A stretch of 64,000 nt of DNA from Proteiniphilum sp. UBA5384 (GTDB lineage Bacteria; Bacteroidota; Bacteroidia; Bacteroidales; Dysgonomonadaceae), in assembly GCF_002410825.1 (NCBI RefSeq), contig NZ_DHOS01000047.1, positions 128,990 through 192,989 of the forward strand, in the 5' to 3' direction. The notes below the pieces were generated by a model that did no database searches, had not been told where the DNA came from, and saw nothing but the letters and a program-made list of their open reading frames with translations. Numbering within the stretch: the stretch's first letter is position 1; each line of letters starts with the position of its first letter. The position numbers and the translations under genes are program-made. This document shows positions 8,806-17,031 of the stretch, one piece after another.

Positions 8806-10944
8806 ATGTTGAAACAAATCTATAAAAATATGACCGTGTTCCTAATCGTGGGAATGGCTGTCGCTTGCTCCTCCGACACGTTGGATAATGTGCCGTTGAC
8901 CGAAGGTGACGAGCCTATCCAGTTGAATGGGGCGATGACTCGGACATTGGGAGATGCCAGTGACCCGGGGGACGGACTATTGATAACTACCGGAAATCCT
9001 TTAGCGGCTTACAGCGGAATCACTTTCCGTCTTGCAGCCCGGACAGTGGAGAGTCCCGTGTCGAACTATTTTATAAATAGTTCGATAGGAATTGGTGACG
9101 CAGGAGATATGGGAGGAAGGAATAAAATTACCGGGAACGTCTACTATCCTTTAGGGAAGAAAGCGATCAACCTGTACGCGTATACCGGAGCAACTGCGGC
9201 AGCGAACGGGAACATCACTTTAAATGCGGGCACCGCACGCACCAACGATTACCTGTTGGGTACCGGTACGGATGTTAACGGGACAACATCCAAATCGGGA
9301 AAATCCGACGACCCTATCGAATATATCACCTTCAAACACCTGATGACACGGGTGGATGTAAAGATACAAGTAGATGGTGACGTGGAAGTTACCAAACCCA
9401 TAACAATGAATATGCGATTTTTGCAGAGTGGCCCAATCGTGAACAGGGGAACCTATAATATATTCAACGGTGGAAATGCGACGAATAACGCATCGGCGCA
9501 ATACCAGTTCACAAATATTGGTACAACCGCACAGACCCACTATTTGGTGGCCAACGGTACGAACCTTACCACTTATGCAAACCAGATCGTTTCCTATCTG
9601 AAAATTGACGATTACGTGGCTACAGAGGATGACCTGAAAGCACTTACGTTTTCCCGGGCAAATAAAGGAGGAGTTGAAACAGATTTTATTCTTTCACCGG
9701 GGCTTGCGTATGACCTGACATTCGTGATCAATCGCCTGAAAATAGTCGATATCCAACTGACATTGAAAGATTGGGATCCCAAGCCGGGAAGCACCGAATG
9801 GGGTTACAACCCCAAAACAATTACGTTAGAAAACGATGGTAGTGGCTACTCATTCTCTGGAGAGAATCAGATTACCCAGATGGTATTGAAATATAAGGAC
9901 ACTGACGACAAGGTGTACCAATATATTGGCAATGGAAAGATGGACGGGAGTGACAACAAAATCGACTTTGTGACGCTACCGGCTGATCTCTCGGCAGGAA
10001 AAAGCCTTACGGCAGACCTTTATACCAAAGACGGCTTGTTGGTGGATGGTATCACCATCAATCCTTCATCAGGAGATGTATTGCAAGTGCTCAATTTAGG
10101 ACAATACGGCATGAAAATAAACGGTGATGTCCTTGAGATTTCAACGCCATTGCAATTCGCGCTGATGCTCAATTCATGGTCTAAGCCGGATAATCAAAAG
10201 TATGGCATAACCAACACCATCGATATGGGAGGGGTTACCATTAAGTTGATACCGCAAAATTTTCCAAGCGGTTCGGTATTGGATGGAAATGGAAACGAGA
10301 TCCTTAATGTAGAAATCGATGGGAACGGAATGTTCAACCAAAATCATGGTACCCTAAAGAATTTCCGGATTGTTTCGGGAGTTATTAAAGGTACTACAAG
10401 TACTTATATAGGATCTGTGTGCAGAGAAAATTACGGAACGATTGAAGCGGTGGTAAACCAGGCTAATATTCAACCCACTCCCGGACAAGCCAATGCAGGG
10501 GGAATTGCAGGATTTAATAATAATAATATTACCGCTTGCGTCAATAGCGGGAATATCCTGGGTGGAACCAAGGTAGGTGGTATCGTGGGATCTGCAGCCG
10601 GTGGTAATATTATCGCCTGCGTCAATACAGGGATGTTATATAAAGATGCGGAGTATATTGGAGGCATAATTGGAAATTTAACGAATACTTATCCAGTCGT
10701 GAAAAGCAGCTTCTGGTTGACAGGCACGGCACGGAAAAATCAAGAAGTAAGCGATGAACTGGCTATTGGAAATGGGTTGGTAGTTGACGGAGTGGATGCC
10801 ATCAGTGCCGATCTAGCGGAGTCCTCTATCCGTGGCGAGGCGATGAACCTCTTAAATACGGCATTGACTAACGCCGGGTCACCTTGGAAATTTGTAATGA
10901 ATCCGGCGATATCTTCCTGGCCAATGGCAGTACTGAATCCTTAA
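8806..10944 (+). CDS. Fimbrillin-family lipoprotein with C-terminal GLUG-type repeats
   Basis: A 712-residue protein with lipobox AVAC (Cys21) and T-R-T at 45-47. The first 330 residues or so look like a fimbrillin domain (FKHLMTRVDVKIQV, LTLKDWDPK). The C-terminal third changes character: GTLKNFRIVSG, then GGIAGFNNNNITACVNSG, VGGIVGSAAGG and IGGIIGN, i.e. short G-G-I-x-G repeats of the GLUG type found in surface adhesins. The sequence therefore suggests a pilus subunit joined to a beta-solenoid-like adhesive or stalk part. Local DNA is somewhat richer in AT than the giant fimbrillins. It is 17 nt from the gene before and 15 nt from the gene after, so it is in the same operon. Confidence 0.85.
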   Translation: MLKQIYKNMTVFLIVGMAVACSSDTLDNVPLTEGDEPIQLNGAMTRTLGDASDPGDGLLITTGNPLAAYSGITFRLAARTVESPVSNYFINSSIGIGDAGDMGGRNKITGNVYYPLGKKAINLYAYTGATAAANGNITLNAGTARTNDYLLGTGTDVNGTTSKSGKSDDPIEYITFKHLMTRVDVKIQVDGDVEVTKPITMNMRFLQSGPIVNRGTYNIFNGGNATNNASAQYQFTNIGTTAQTHYLVANGTNLTTYANQIVSYLKIDDYVATEDDLKALTFSRANKGGVETDFILSPGLAYDLTFVINRLKIVDIQLTLKDWDPKPGSTEWGYNPKTITLENDGSGYSFSGENQITQMVLKYKDTDDKVYQYIGNGKMDGSDNKIDFVTLPADLSAGKSLTADLYTKDGLLVDGITINPSSGDVLQVLNLGQYGMKINGDVLEISTPLQFALMLNSWSKPDNQKYGITNTIDMGGVTIKLIPQNFPSGSVLDGNGNEILNVEIDGNGMFNQNHGTLKNFRIVSGVIKGTTSTYIGSVCRENYGTIEAVVNQANIQPTPGQANAGGIAGFNNNNITACVNSGNILGGTKVGGIVGSAAGGNIIACVNTGMLYKDAEYIGGIIGNLTNTYPVVKSSFWLTGTARKNQEVSDELAIGNGLVVDGVDAISADLAESSIRGEAMNLLNTALTNAGSPWKFVMNPAISSWPMAVLNP

Positions 10945-10959
10945 TCAAAATAGAATGAT

Positions 10960-12990
10960 ATGAAACTAACAATGAAATATATATCTTTTTTAAGTACGGC
11001 ACTGTTAATGCTCGCCTTCCATAGCTGTTCGGAGGATACGCTCATTTCCGAACCAAGTGTGGAGGGTGAAGGCACGCTGCTGAACCTCTATATAGGCGAT
11101 ATAGTGCCAACGGGCACCACCCGGCTGGCAGAGCTGGGTGGTACCGGTAATATCAGCGGAGGGGAGCGTCCTACCAATGATCCGAACCTTACCGACAAAA
11201 AAAATATCGGACTCTATATCTACTATCAGGACGATTATGACGCCGGTAATCTTGTCAATCCCTACGTCCGCAATATGGAGTGTAAAGTGGAGGGAGGTAA
11301 GGTAGTCCCGGTAGATGGAAGTGCCATCTATATCTACGACAGGATGACCATCGTGGCTTTCTATCCCTATAACAATGCTCCGGCGGACTATACATTTACA
11401 AATGAGATTGACGAGCAGAAGTATTTTATCACCGAGGGAGATTACGCGTACCAGTATTATATTCCTTATCGGGCACAGGCCAATGTGAACCCCACTACGG
11501 CGTATCATATGAGTCTGTCGCTCTATCCGGTGCATACTACCAAGATACAGGTGGTGTTGGTGGCGTCTGATCCGGGCAGCTTCCCCGCTGCAACGACCAA
11601 AACCAACGGTGTGGTAAAATTAGTGCCGGAGATTGACCCGGTAGATGCCACCTCGGGTGACAAGCGGGAGAACTGGGTGGATGTCGTGGAGCAGGGTTTT
11701 GCCGCCCCCAACCCGGTGAGCAGCGGTCAATATGTGCAGCGTTTCAGCATCTATGCCTGGAGGAACGATGACAATACCGCCCCGCATCACGGAAATAACA
11801 CCAATCACAACGATAACACCATCAAAAGGGGAGAGATATTGCTGCAAAGTGCCGCGTTGACACTCTTCTTCCCTGAGGATGTGGATATTCAAGAAGGGAG
11901 GGTGTACCGATACGGCTATAATATGGATACCGGTGAATTGTTTATCCCTACCTCCGAAACATTGGTTTATGACGCGGCGACATTAGCTGCGGCAGGTGGA
12001 GGAGGTTACCAGCTGTGTGATATCGACCTGCAAGATGTGGCTGAATGGACGCCACAAATATTGACCGGGACATACGACGGTGGGGGGCACGCGGTGAAGA
12101 ATATGACGATTACTAATGTGCCGGCAGATAAAAACGTCGGTCTGTTTGGCAGCGCCACCGGTAACTCGTTAATCAAGAATCTGAGCCTCGAGGATCCGAT
12201 GATCGAGATTGATTTTTCGTCTGCCGGCCCGGATGAAATCCTTCATGTGGGAGGCTTGGTAGGTAAATTGAACCGGGCATTGACGCCGGAGGAAATCGAG
12301 GAGATCAAAAATAGATTGACCGTGGATATTCCCCCGGGACTGCCGCAGTCAGTGATCGATGCCCTGATCGCGGATGCGATGAAGGAGTTTACCATAAACA
12401 CTACCAGCCGGATAGAAGGAAGCAAGGTGTCTGATCCCACTATTACCGTGAAAGGTGAGAACGTGATCGTGGGCGGCCTTGCTGGATCGGTGGGTGATGG
12501 CGACGGCTATAAGGGTGCTGTCAAGGATTCCTACGTCTCCGGTGGAACCATAAAGGTAAATGCGGATGATGCCGTGAAGCAAACTTACAACAACGCTTGG
12601 GTAGGTGCTTTCACCGGATTGCTCAGCAATGGCAGTATTACCAATAGCTATACTACTGCCGAGGCGGAAGCGTATGTGAAGGAGGTCTCTTCAGATGACC
12701 CGCCTGTCGCTATCTCTAAAGATGTGGCGAAAGGATTTGCCAACGTTCAAAGTTATGACGAGATGCCAACGGGTGTTACCCAAACAGTGACATCGAGTTT
12801 CACTTATTATTATAAAGGTACGGAAGACGGCGTGACCCGGTTTGATTCGGGATGGCCGGCATGGGGTCTGTATGGAGGTGACTGGCCGGTAGTGGCAAGC
12901 ACGTTGGGTACCTATTGGGGCAGTATGGGAGCTTCTCCCTCCATCTATCCCTCTTTGGTATGGGAAACCCGTTTGGATGTACAAAAATAA
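10960..12990 (+). CDS. Fimbrillin-like lipoprotein with GLUG-type region
   Basis: A 676-residue lipoprotein (Cys23 in AFHSC) with T-T-R-L at 53-56. The N-terminal half has fimbrillin features (MTIVAFYPYNN, YHMSLSLYPVHTTKIQVVL). From about residue 365 it has GGGHAVKNMTI, NVGLFGSATG, IKNLSLEDP and VGGLVGKL, then VGGLAGSVGDG and AFTGLLSNGSI, which are GLUG-like repeats separated by long insertions. The last 60 residues are Trp-rich. As with the preceding gene, this looks like a pilus-associated subunit with an adhesive beta-helical part, and it may sit at the tip. It is followed 10 nt later by the next lipoprotein. Confidence 0.8.
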   Translation: MKLTMKYISFLSTALLMLAFHSCSEDTLISEPSVEGEGTLLNLYIGDIVPTGTTRLAELGGTGNISGGERPTNDPNLTDKKNIGLYIYYQDDYDAGNLVNPYVRNMECKVEGGKVVPVDGSAIYIYDRMTIVAFYPYNNAPADYTFTNEIDEQKYFITEGDYAYQYYIPYRAQANVNPTTAYHMSLSLYPVHTTKIQVVLVASDPGSFPAATTKTNGVVKLVPEIDPVDATSGDKRENWVDVVEQGFAAPNPVSSGQYVQRFSIYAWRNDDNTAPHHGNNTNHNDNTIKRGEILLQSAALTLFFPEDVDIQEGRVYRYGYNMDTGELFIPTSETLVYDAATLAAAGGGGYQLCDIDLQDVAEWTPQILTGTYDGGGHAVKNMTITNVPADKNVGLFGSATGNSLIKNLSLEDPMIEIDFSSAGPDEILHVGGLVGKLNRALTPEEIEEIKNRLTVDIPPGLPQSVIDALIADAMKEFTINTTSRIEGSKVSDPTITVKGENVIVGGLAGSVGDGDGYKGAVKDSYVSGGTIKVNADDAVKQTYNNAWVGAFTGLLSNGSITNSYTTAEAEAYVKEVSSDDPPVAISKDVAKGFANVQSYDEMPTGVTQTVTSSFTYYYKGTEDGVTRFDSGWPAWGLYGGDWPVVASTLGTYWGSMGASPSIYPSLVWETRLDVQK

Positions 12991-13000
12991 GAATTCGATT

Positions 13001-14221
13001 ATGAAGATAAGATCAATGAAATATGCTTTATTGGCACTTGGTGTCGCGGTTACCCTTTCCTCGTGCCGGAACGATATTATAGATACCGTGTCCACTGACG
13101 AAGTGCAACTGAAAGTGCTTCCCTCCATAAGAGAAATGGGTACAACTGAAATTCATACCCGGGCAGGCGGTACTTCGTTTTTCGAAGATGGAGATGAGAT
13201 AACTGTTACGGTGACTACCAATAGGGCTGTCAACCCTGAGAGCAATCATCTTTACAAATATACCGCAGGTACGTTTGAAGGAGACTTCTTTTTCCGTCCC
13301 GATATGACCTATATCACCGAATTGGTGGCATTATGGCCGGCAGATGGCTCTCCGGGGAGACAAGAGGTGATCACCGACCAGCGAAAGTATGTAGATTACA
13401 AACAGGCAAACCGTTTGAAGGCCGAAGCCGATGCGAATAATATCATGCCTACCGCCGCTCCCGTGCCGCTGTTGTTCAAGCATGAACAGAGCCGGATCAC
13501 TTACCGGTTGGCGGGACAGAACGCAAACGGGTTGATCATCAAGGAGCTGCTTCTTGAGTTGGATGATGAGCGGCCGGATCCCGAGGGATTGGGTAAAAAA
13601 GGTTTCTGGGCCTATTGCGGCGATGGCACTGAGGATCCTGAAGAAGTAGGAAAAGGGGCACTGAATGCACGGATGATTCTGCCTTCAGATATCCAATTCG
13701 GTCCGAATCTCAGTGATGGCGGTAGAATGAGAGTTGGATTAGTGACGGTGGGTACTGCGGGAACTGCGGCAAATGATTATCGCGGTTTGATCTATATTCC
13801 CAACAGCACCCATATTATATTGAAGGAGAATACCGACTATTTGGTAACCCTCACACCCGAAGGATACGATCTGTACGCCACCATTACGGTCGGAGGTTTC
13901 AGCCAGTCTGAGGGGCATGTGGCGGTTCCCTATCAATTGCCGATATGGAATGCCACCACCGACAAATATGATATCACTACCGTTGCGCAGCTGGTTACCG
14001 TGTCGTGGCTGTTGAGCAGTGAGACGTTCAGCCCGGAATGGGATACTGCAACGGATTGGGCAGGTAGCCAATTCAGTATCGCAGTCCCCATCGTGGTATC
14101 TGACAAGGTGCGGGCAGAAGCTGACCGTTACCTGAAAGTGTCGGTTCTAAAAACCAATATTGGAAAGTTTGAGAATACTGATAACGCCACCTATTCTGAT
14201 GGTACCAAGGTCTTCGATTAA
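13001..14221 (+). CDS. Fimbrillin-family lipoprotein
   Basis: I place the start at the ATG at 13001, which gives MKIRSMKYALLALGVAVTLSS with lipobox Cys22; an upstream in-frame ATG at 12977 would overlap the previous gene by 14 nt and put eight charged residues before the signal peptide. The 406-residue product has T-R-A at 53-55, FEDGDEITVTV, then FKHEQSRITYRLAG, which is the conserved H-x-x-x-R/K strand of fimbrillins, and an ILPSDIQFG segment. It ends without the usual W-strand, in a segment of ordinary composition. Role as a minor or tip pilus subunit is inferred from the operon. Confidence 0.8.
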   Translation: MKIRSMKYALLALGVAVTLSSCRNDIIDTVSTDEVQLKVLPSIREMGTTEIHTRAGGTSFFEDGDEITVTVTTNRAVNPESNHLYKYTAGTFEGDFFFRPDMTYITELVALWPADGSPGRQEVITDQRKYVDYKQANRLKAEADANNIMPTAAPVPLLFKHEQSRITYRLAGQNANGLIIKELLLELDDERPDPEGLGKKGFWAYCGDGTEDPEEVGKGALNARMILPSDIQFGPNLSDGGRMRVGLVTVGTAGTAANDYRGLIYIPNSTHIILKENTDYLVTLTPEGYDLYATITVGGFSQSEGHVAVPYQLPIWNATTDKYDITTVAQLVTVSWLLSSETFSPEWDTATDWAGSQFSIAVPIVVSDKVRAEADRYLKVSVLKTNIGKFENTDNATYSDGTKVFD

Positions 14222-14249
14222 TGTTGAAAGTTTATAAATAGAGATAAGT

Positions 14250-15509
14250 ATGAGACATATTATATATTATGCATCAGCCTTAGTACTGGTATTGGGCCTC
14301 GCCGGTTGCGACAAATCCGACAATCCCGGCTTCGGTGATGATATGCAGCAAGTCGACGGTATCGTGCTGGGATTGGGAGAACTCACCGAGACATCCGCCG
14401 GGAGGGAATTATCCGCACAAGCTATGACCAGAGCCACCGTGGGCGGTGTTTCGTATGCCGTCAACACCATCGAGGATCCTACCTTTACTCATGGCACCAA
14501 TCTTACTACCGCGAGAGGAAGCTGGAAGTTGGATCTTCATCTATTCAATAATGATATAGCCTCGTCGGTAAAGTATGCTGACGGATCTTTCGATGGAGGG
14601 GAATATGATGGCGGAGTAGGGGGTTGGATTCCCAATCCGTACAGGCAACTTCTTTTCCCTAACTATTTCCATCCTGATGCTGAAGCTTGGCTCTATCCAG
14701 TTTCAAAAGAAGCAAGCGTGGTAATGGACCAGTCGGCAAAAGCAGATTTTCTTGCTCAGGACTTACTGTATAGGCCCAAAAGCAAGTTGACCATCGAGAA
14801 AAAAATTACAGTACAATTGCAACATCAACGGGCAATGATCAACTTTAGGTTCGAGGATATTGTACGGAGTGATATTGATGAAGGCAGTGTGCGTGTCCGG
14901 TTAGGCAGTGATGTTTACACGCCATATAACGTAAGGACGGCAGGTGTTTTGGAATGTATGCTTATCCTGCCGGAAACAGTATCTACATCGGCCGGGATGA
15001 CAGTGGAATACAGTACGAAGGGGAATCCTCTCCAACAGCCTATCCAATATGTTCAAAAAGTCACCTTGAACAACGATGCTGCATTGGGGCGCAATAACTG
15101 CTACTGCTTTACCCTTTCGGGAAAGGAGATGAAGATCTCACCCGTGATCATTGTGAACTGGGTGACCGGTGAGCCTGTGTCGGGAGAATATGTGGCGGTC
15201 ACCGCCTATCCCACGTTCAAAGGCCCTAAGAATACGGATTATTACTTCTATTACGATAACAAGTTGACGGCAGACGGAACCCTTGCCGGTACTCCGAAAT
15301 TGCAGAAAATCAATTTCAATAACGACGGAGAGTGCACCATTAAACCCGATGGACGGCTTATCACTCATATCTTTAAAACCGCAACTCCGTCCGAAGCGGA
15401 TTGGAGCACATACGAGCTGGCTCCGGCGGATCGTATAACATTGGGAGGATATACTGCAAAAATGTATATCGATTTAACAACGATAATTGCTGATATTGAC
15501 GCAAGATAA
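14250..15509 (+). CDS. Fimbrillin-like lipoprotein, last gene of the operon
   Basis: A 419-residue lipoprotein (LAGC, Cys20). A T-R-A motif lies at residues 60-62. The central strand VQLQHQRAMINFRFED matches the H-x-x-A-x-I/V-x-F pattern of fimbrillin domains, and LILPETVSTSAGMTVEY resembles the LLP segment found in the other subunits. Its sequence is the most divergent of the seven, as expected for a tip adhesin, but that is inference. It begins 28 nt after the previous stop and is followed 47 nt later by a strong terminator hairpin, so it closes the operon. Confidence 0.75.
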   Translation: MRHIIYYASALVLVLGLAGCDKSDNPGFGDDMQQVDGIVLGLGELTETSAGRELSAQAMTRATVGGVSYAVNTIEDPTFTHGTNLTTARGSWKLDLHLFNNDIASSVKYADGSFDGGEYDGGVGGWIPNPYRQLLFPNYFHPDAEAWLYPVSKEASVVMDQSAKADFLAQDLLYRPKSKLTIEKKITVQLQHQRAMINFRFEDIVRSDIDEGSVRVRLGSDVYTPYNVRTAGVLECMLILPETVSTSAGMTVEYSTKGNPLQQPIQYVQKVTLNNDAALGRNNCYCFTLSGKEMKISPVIIVNWVTGEPVSGEYVAVTAYPTFKGPKNTDYYFYYDNKLTADGTLAGTPKLQKINFNNDGECTIKPDGRLITHIFKTATPSEADWSTYELAPADRITLGGYTAKMYIDLTTIIADIDAR

Positions 15510-15555
15510 TTAACGCAGGCGGTCTTTTCCGCTTGCCTGTAGGGTAAGTCAGATA

Positions 15556-15600
15556 AGAGAGGCTGTTTTCAGGTATAACCTGTATAACAGCCTCTCTTTC
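15556..15600 (+). terminator. Rho-independent-type terminator of the fimbrillin operon
   Basis: AGAGAGGCTGTT at 15556-15567 pairs perfectly with AACAGCCTCTCT at 15586-15597 (12 bp), with an 18-nt loop that can itself fold (AGGT/ACCT). It is followed by TTTC and a T-rich stretch. A smaller GGCGG/CCGCT hairpin lies upstream near 15516-15537. Confidence 0.8.
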
Positions 15601-15863
15601 CTAATTTCGAGACAGGGACACCCTGATAGCCGTGTTCTGTACTGCTCATTATCTTTAGTAAAAGACAGAATTATCTATTTTCTTTACAAATTTCTCGCTC
15701 ACAATGTATTGTGTAGCTATAATATTCAAAATGTGGCATCCGCCTATTACAATGTCGATTTGTCGATGTTACCGTGTAATGGACAAAAACCTGAAAGATC
15801 GGTCGGAAAAATGTTGTTTCATTTTCCGGTAAATGATCGGAAAGCCCATTCCCCTTCCTTTGG
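15601..15863. other. Intergenic region between fimbrial operon and flavodoxin
   Basis: No gene is supported here. It contains a 14-bp palindrome CACAATGTATTGTG near 15700-15713 and an imperfect hairpin CGGAAAA/TTTTCCG at 15804-15828 that could end the - strand flavodoxin transcript, though no T-run follows on that strand. Confidence 0.4.
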
Positions 15864-16364
15864 TCAGACAAACTCATCCTTTAAGGTTTTCACCCATTTA
15901 GACAGACGCTCTTCGGTCATATCGTATTCGTTATCCTCATCAATAGGAAGTCCCACCCATAGGCCGTCGATCACGGCGGTAGAATCGTCGTAGGTATAAC
16001 CCTCATCCGGCACCCCACCGACAATTTTGGCCTTGTCGCTTATCTCGTCGTAAACCACTTTCATCGATTCTGCAAAACTGGTGGAGTAGGAGGCACTGTC
16101 GCCCAGTGCGAAGATGGCTACCTTTTTCCCGGTGAAATCTATTCCGGCGAAAGAGGGAAGAAAGCCTTCCCAATCATCTTGTAAATCACCAATACCGGTA
16201 GTGGATGTTCCTACCACGAAATAGGAGTAATCTTTTATTTCATCGATGGAGACATACTCCACATTATATAAGTCGGCATTACCATCGAACAGGTCTTGCA
16301 CCTGCCTTGCCACAGATTCCGCGTTTCCGCCCGATGATCCGTATAAAATGGCTATTTTATTCAT
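15864..16364 (-). CDS. fldA: Flavodoxin
   Basis: The start at 16364 gives a 166-residue product beginning MNKIAILYGSSGGNAESVAR, the normal flavodoxin N-terminus and length; upstream in-frame codons encode no conserved sequence. The FMN phosphate loop is GSSGGNAES (residues 9-17). The GTSTTGIGDLQDDWEGFLP segment and FALGDSASYSTSF are the two other FMN-contacting loops of long-chain flavodoxins. It carries low-potential electrons, for instance with pyruvate:ferredoxin oxidoreductase. It is a single-gene unit, convergent with the fimbrial operon. Its leader carries two tandem 11-bp duplications. The symbol is by family rather than by orthology. Confidence 0.93.
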   Translation of the reverse strand: MNKIAILYGSSGGNAESVARQVQDLFDGNADLYNVEYVSIDEIKDYSYFVVGTSTTGIGDLQDDWEGFLPSFAGIDFTGKKVAIFALGDSASYSTSFAESMKVVYDEISDKAKIVGGVPDEGYTYDDSTAVIDGLWVGLPIDEDNEYDMTEERLSKWVKTLKDEFV

Positions 16365-16370
16365 TTTTTT

Positions 16371-16422
16371 CTGTAATATTTCTGTAATATTTTTATAAAT
16401 GTTCCACAATAGTTCCACAATA
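16371..16422 (-). repeat. Two tandem 11-bp duplications in the flavodoxin leader
   Basis: CTGTAATATTT occurs at 16371-16381 and again at 16382-16392; GTTCCACAATA occurs at 16401-16411 and again at 16412-16422 (+ strand reading). Both pairs are exact and directly adjacent, lying 7-58 nt upstream of the flavodoxin ATG. Confidence 0.9.
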
Positions 16423-16500
16423 GATGAGCAGTAACCCCATGGATTTACACTAAACAACCTAAAAAGAATATTGTTTATTTTTGCCATTCGCAAATATCTT

Positions 16501-16530
16501 TTGCAAATAAGCGGAAAAGTGCTATTTTTG
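16501..16530 (+). promoter_or_regulatory. Promoter of tRNA-Arg
   Basis: TTG at 16501-16503, then a 19-nt spacer, then TATTTTTG at 16523-16530. This fits the Bacteroidetes -33/-7 consensus and puts transcription start only a few bases before the tRNA at 16542. Confidence 0.75.
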
Positions 16531-16541
16531 CACTTCTATTT

Positions 16542-16613
16542 GGCTCTGTAGTTCAATGGATAGAATAGCGGTTTCCTAAACCGTAGATCCGGGTTCGATT
16601 CCCGGCGGAGCTA
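16542..16613 (+). tRNA. tRNA-Arg (anticodon CCT)
   Basis: The sequence folds into a full cloverleaf: acceptor GGCTCTG/CGGAGCT, T8 A9, D stem GTTC/GAAT, anticodon stem GCGGT/ACCGT with loop TTCCTAA (anticodon CCT at 16575-16577), variable AGAT, and T stem CCGGG/CCCGG with loop TTCGATT, then discriminator A. CCA is not encoded. It reads AGG codons. The 3' end of the opposite-strand bactofilin frame runs into it. Confidence 0.95.
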
Positions 16614-17031
16614 CAAAAAAATTTTTTCCTTTTACCTTGTCCTGCTTGTTGTCGTTGTGCGTTTCGCATTGTCCGATTTTCAGGTTCCCGTCGTATTTGC
16701 TTCCCATTTCCACCTCTAAAAAATCTGAAACGATATCGCCTTGCACCCATCCGGTAGTTTTTAAGATAAGTTCTTTACTTTTGACAGTACCTTTGATATG
16801 CCCGAAGATAATGATGTTGTCGCTTTGCAAAGTGCCTTCTACGTCTGCTTTTTCCCCCAGGATAATGCCTTGTTTCGACGATATGTTTCCTTCCACTTTC
16901 CCGTCGATCCGCACAATACCCTCTCCATGGATATCCCCGTTGAAAATCATATCGTTACCTACCACTGTGGTAATAGGCAGTGAATCCAACTTTGAAACTC
17001 CGGGATCCTTTTTTCTTTCTTCTCTAGCCAT
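16576..17031 (-). CDS. Bactofilin (polymer-forming cytoskeletal protein)
   Basis: The start at 17031 (MAREERKK) overlaps the end of the M23 peptidase gene by 8 nt (ATGGCTAG), typical of coupled genes; longer in-frame starts at 17061 or 17103 would lie deep in that gene. The core from about residue 22 to 118 is a bactofilin beta-helix: TVVGNDMIFNGDIHGEGIVR, then IDGKVEGNISS, ADVEGTLQSD, GHIKGTVKSKELIL and GWVQGDIVSDFLEVE. Bactofilins polymerise under the envelope and often partner with M23 peptidases. The frame has no stop of its own before the tRNA-Arg: the last 12 or so residues (APPGIEPGSTV) are antisense tRNA sequence and the TAG lies in the anticodon loop. Confidence 0.88.
   Translation of the reverse strand: MAREERKKDPGVSKLDSLPITTVVGNDMIFNGDIHGEGIVRIDGKVEGNISSKQGIILGEKADVEGTLQSDNIIIFGHIKGTVKSKELILKTTGWVQGDIVSDFLEVEMGSKYDGNLKIGQCETHNDNKQDKVKGKNFFVAPPGIEPGSTV

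Noticed and set aside
16576..16613. APPGIEPGSTV tail of bactofilin as a sorting signal
   Set aside because: This peptide is what the antisense strand of a tRNA T-arm and anticodon arm commonly encodes, so it is not evidence of a functional signal.
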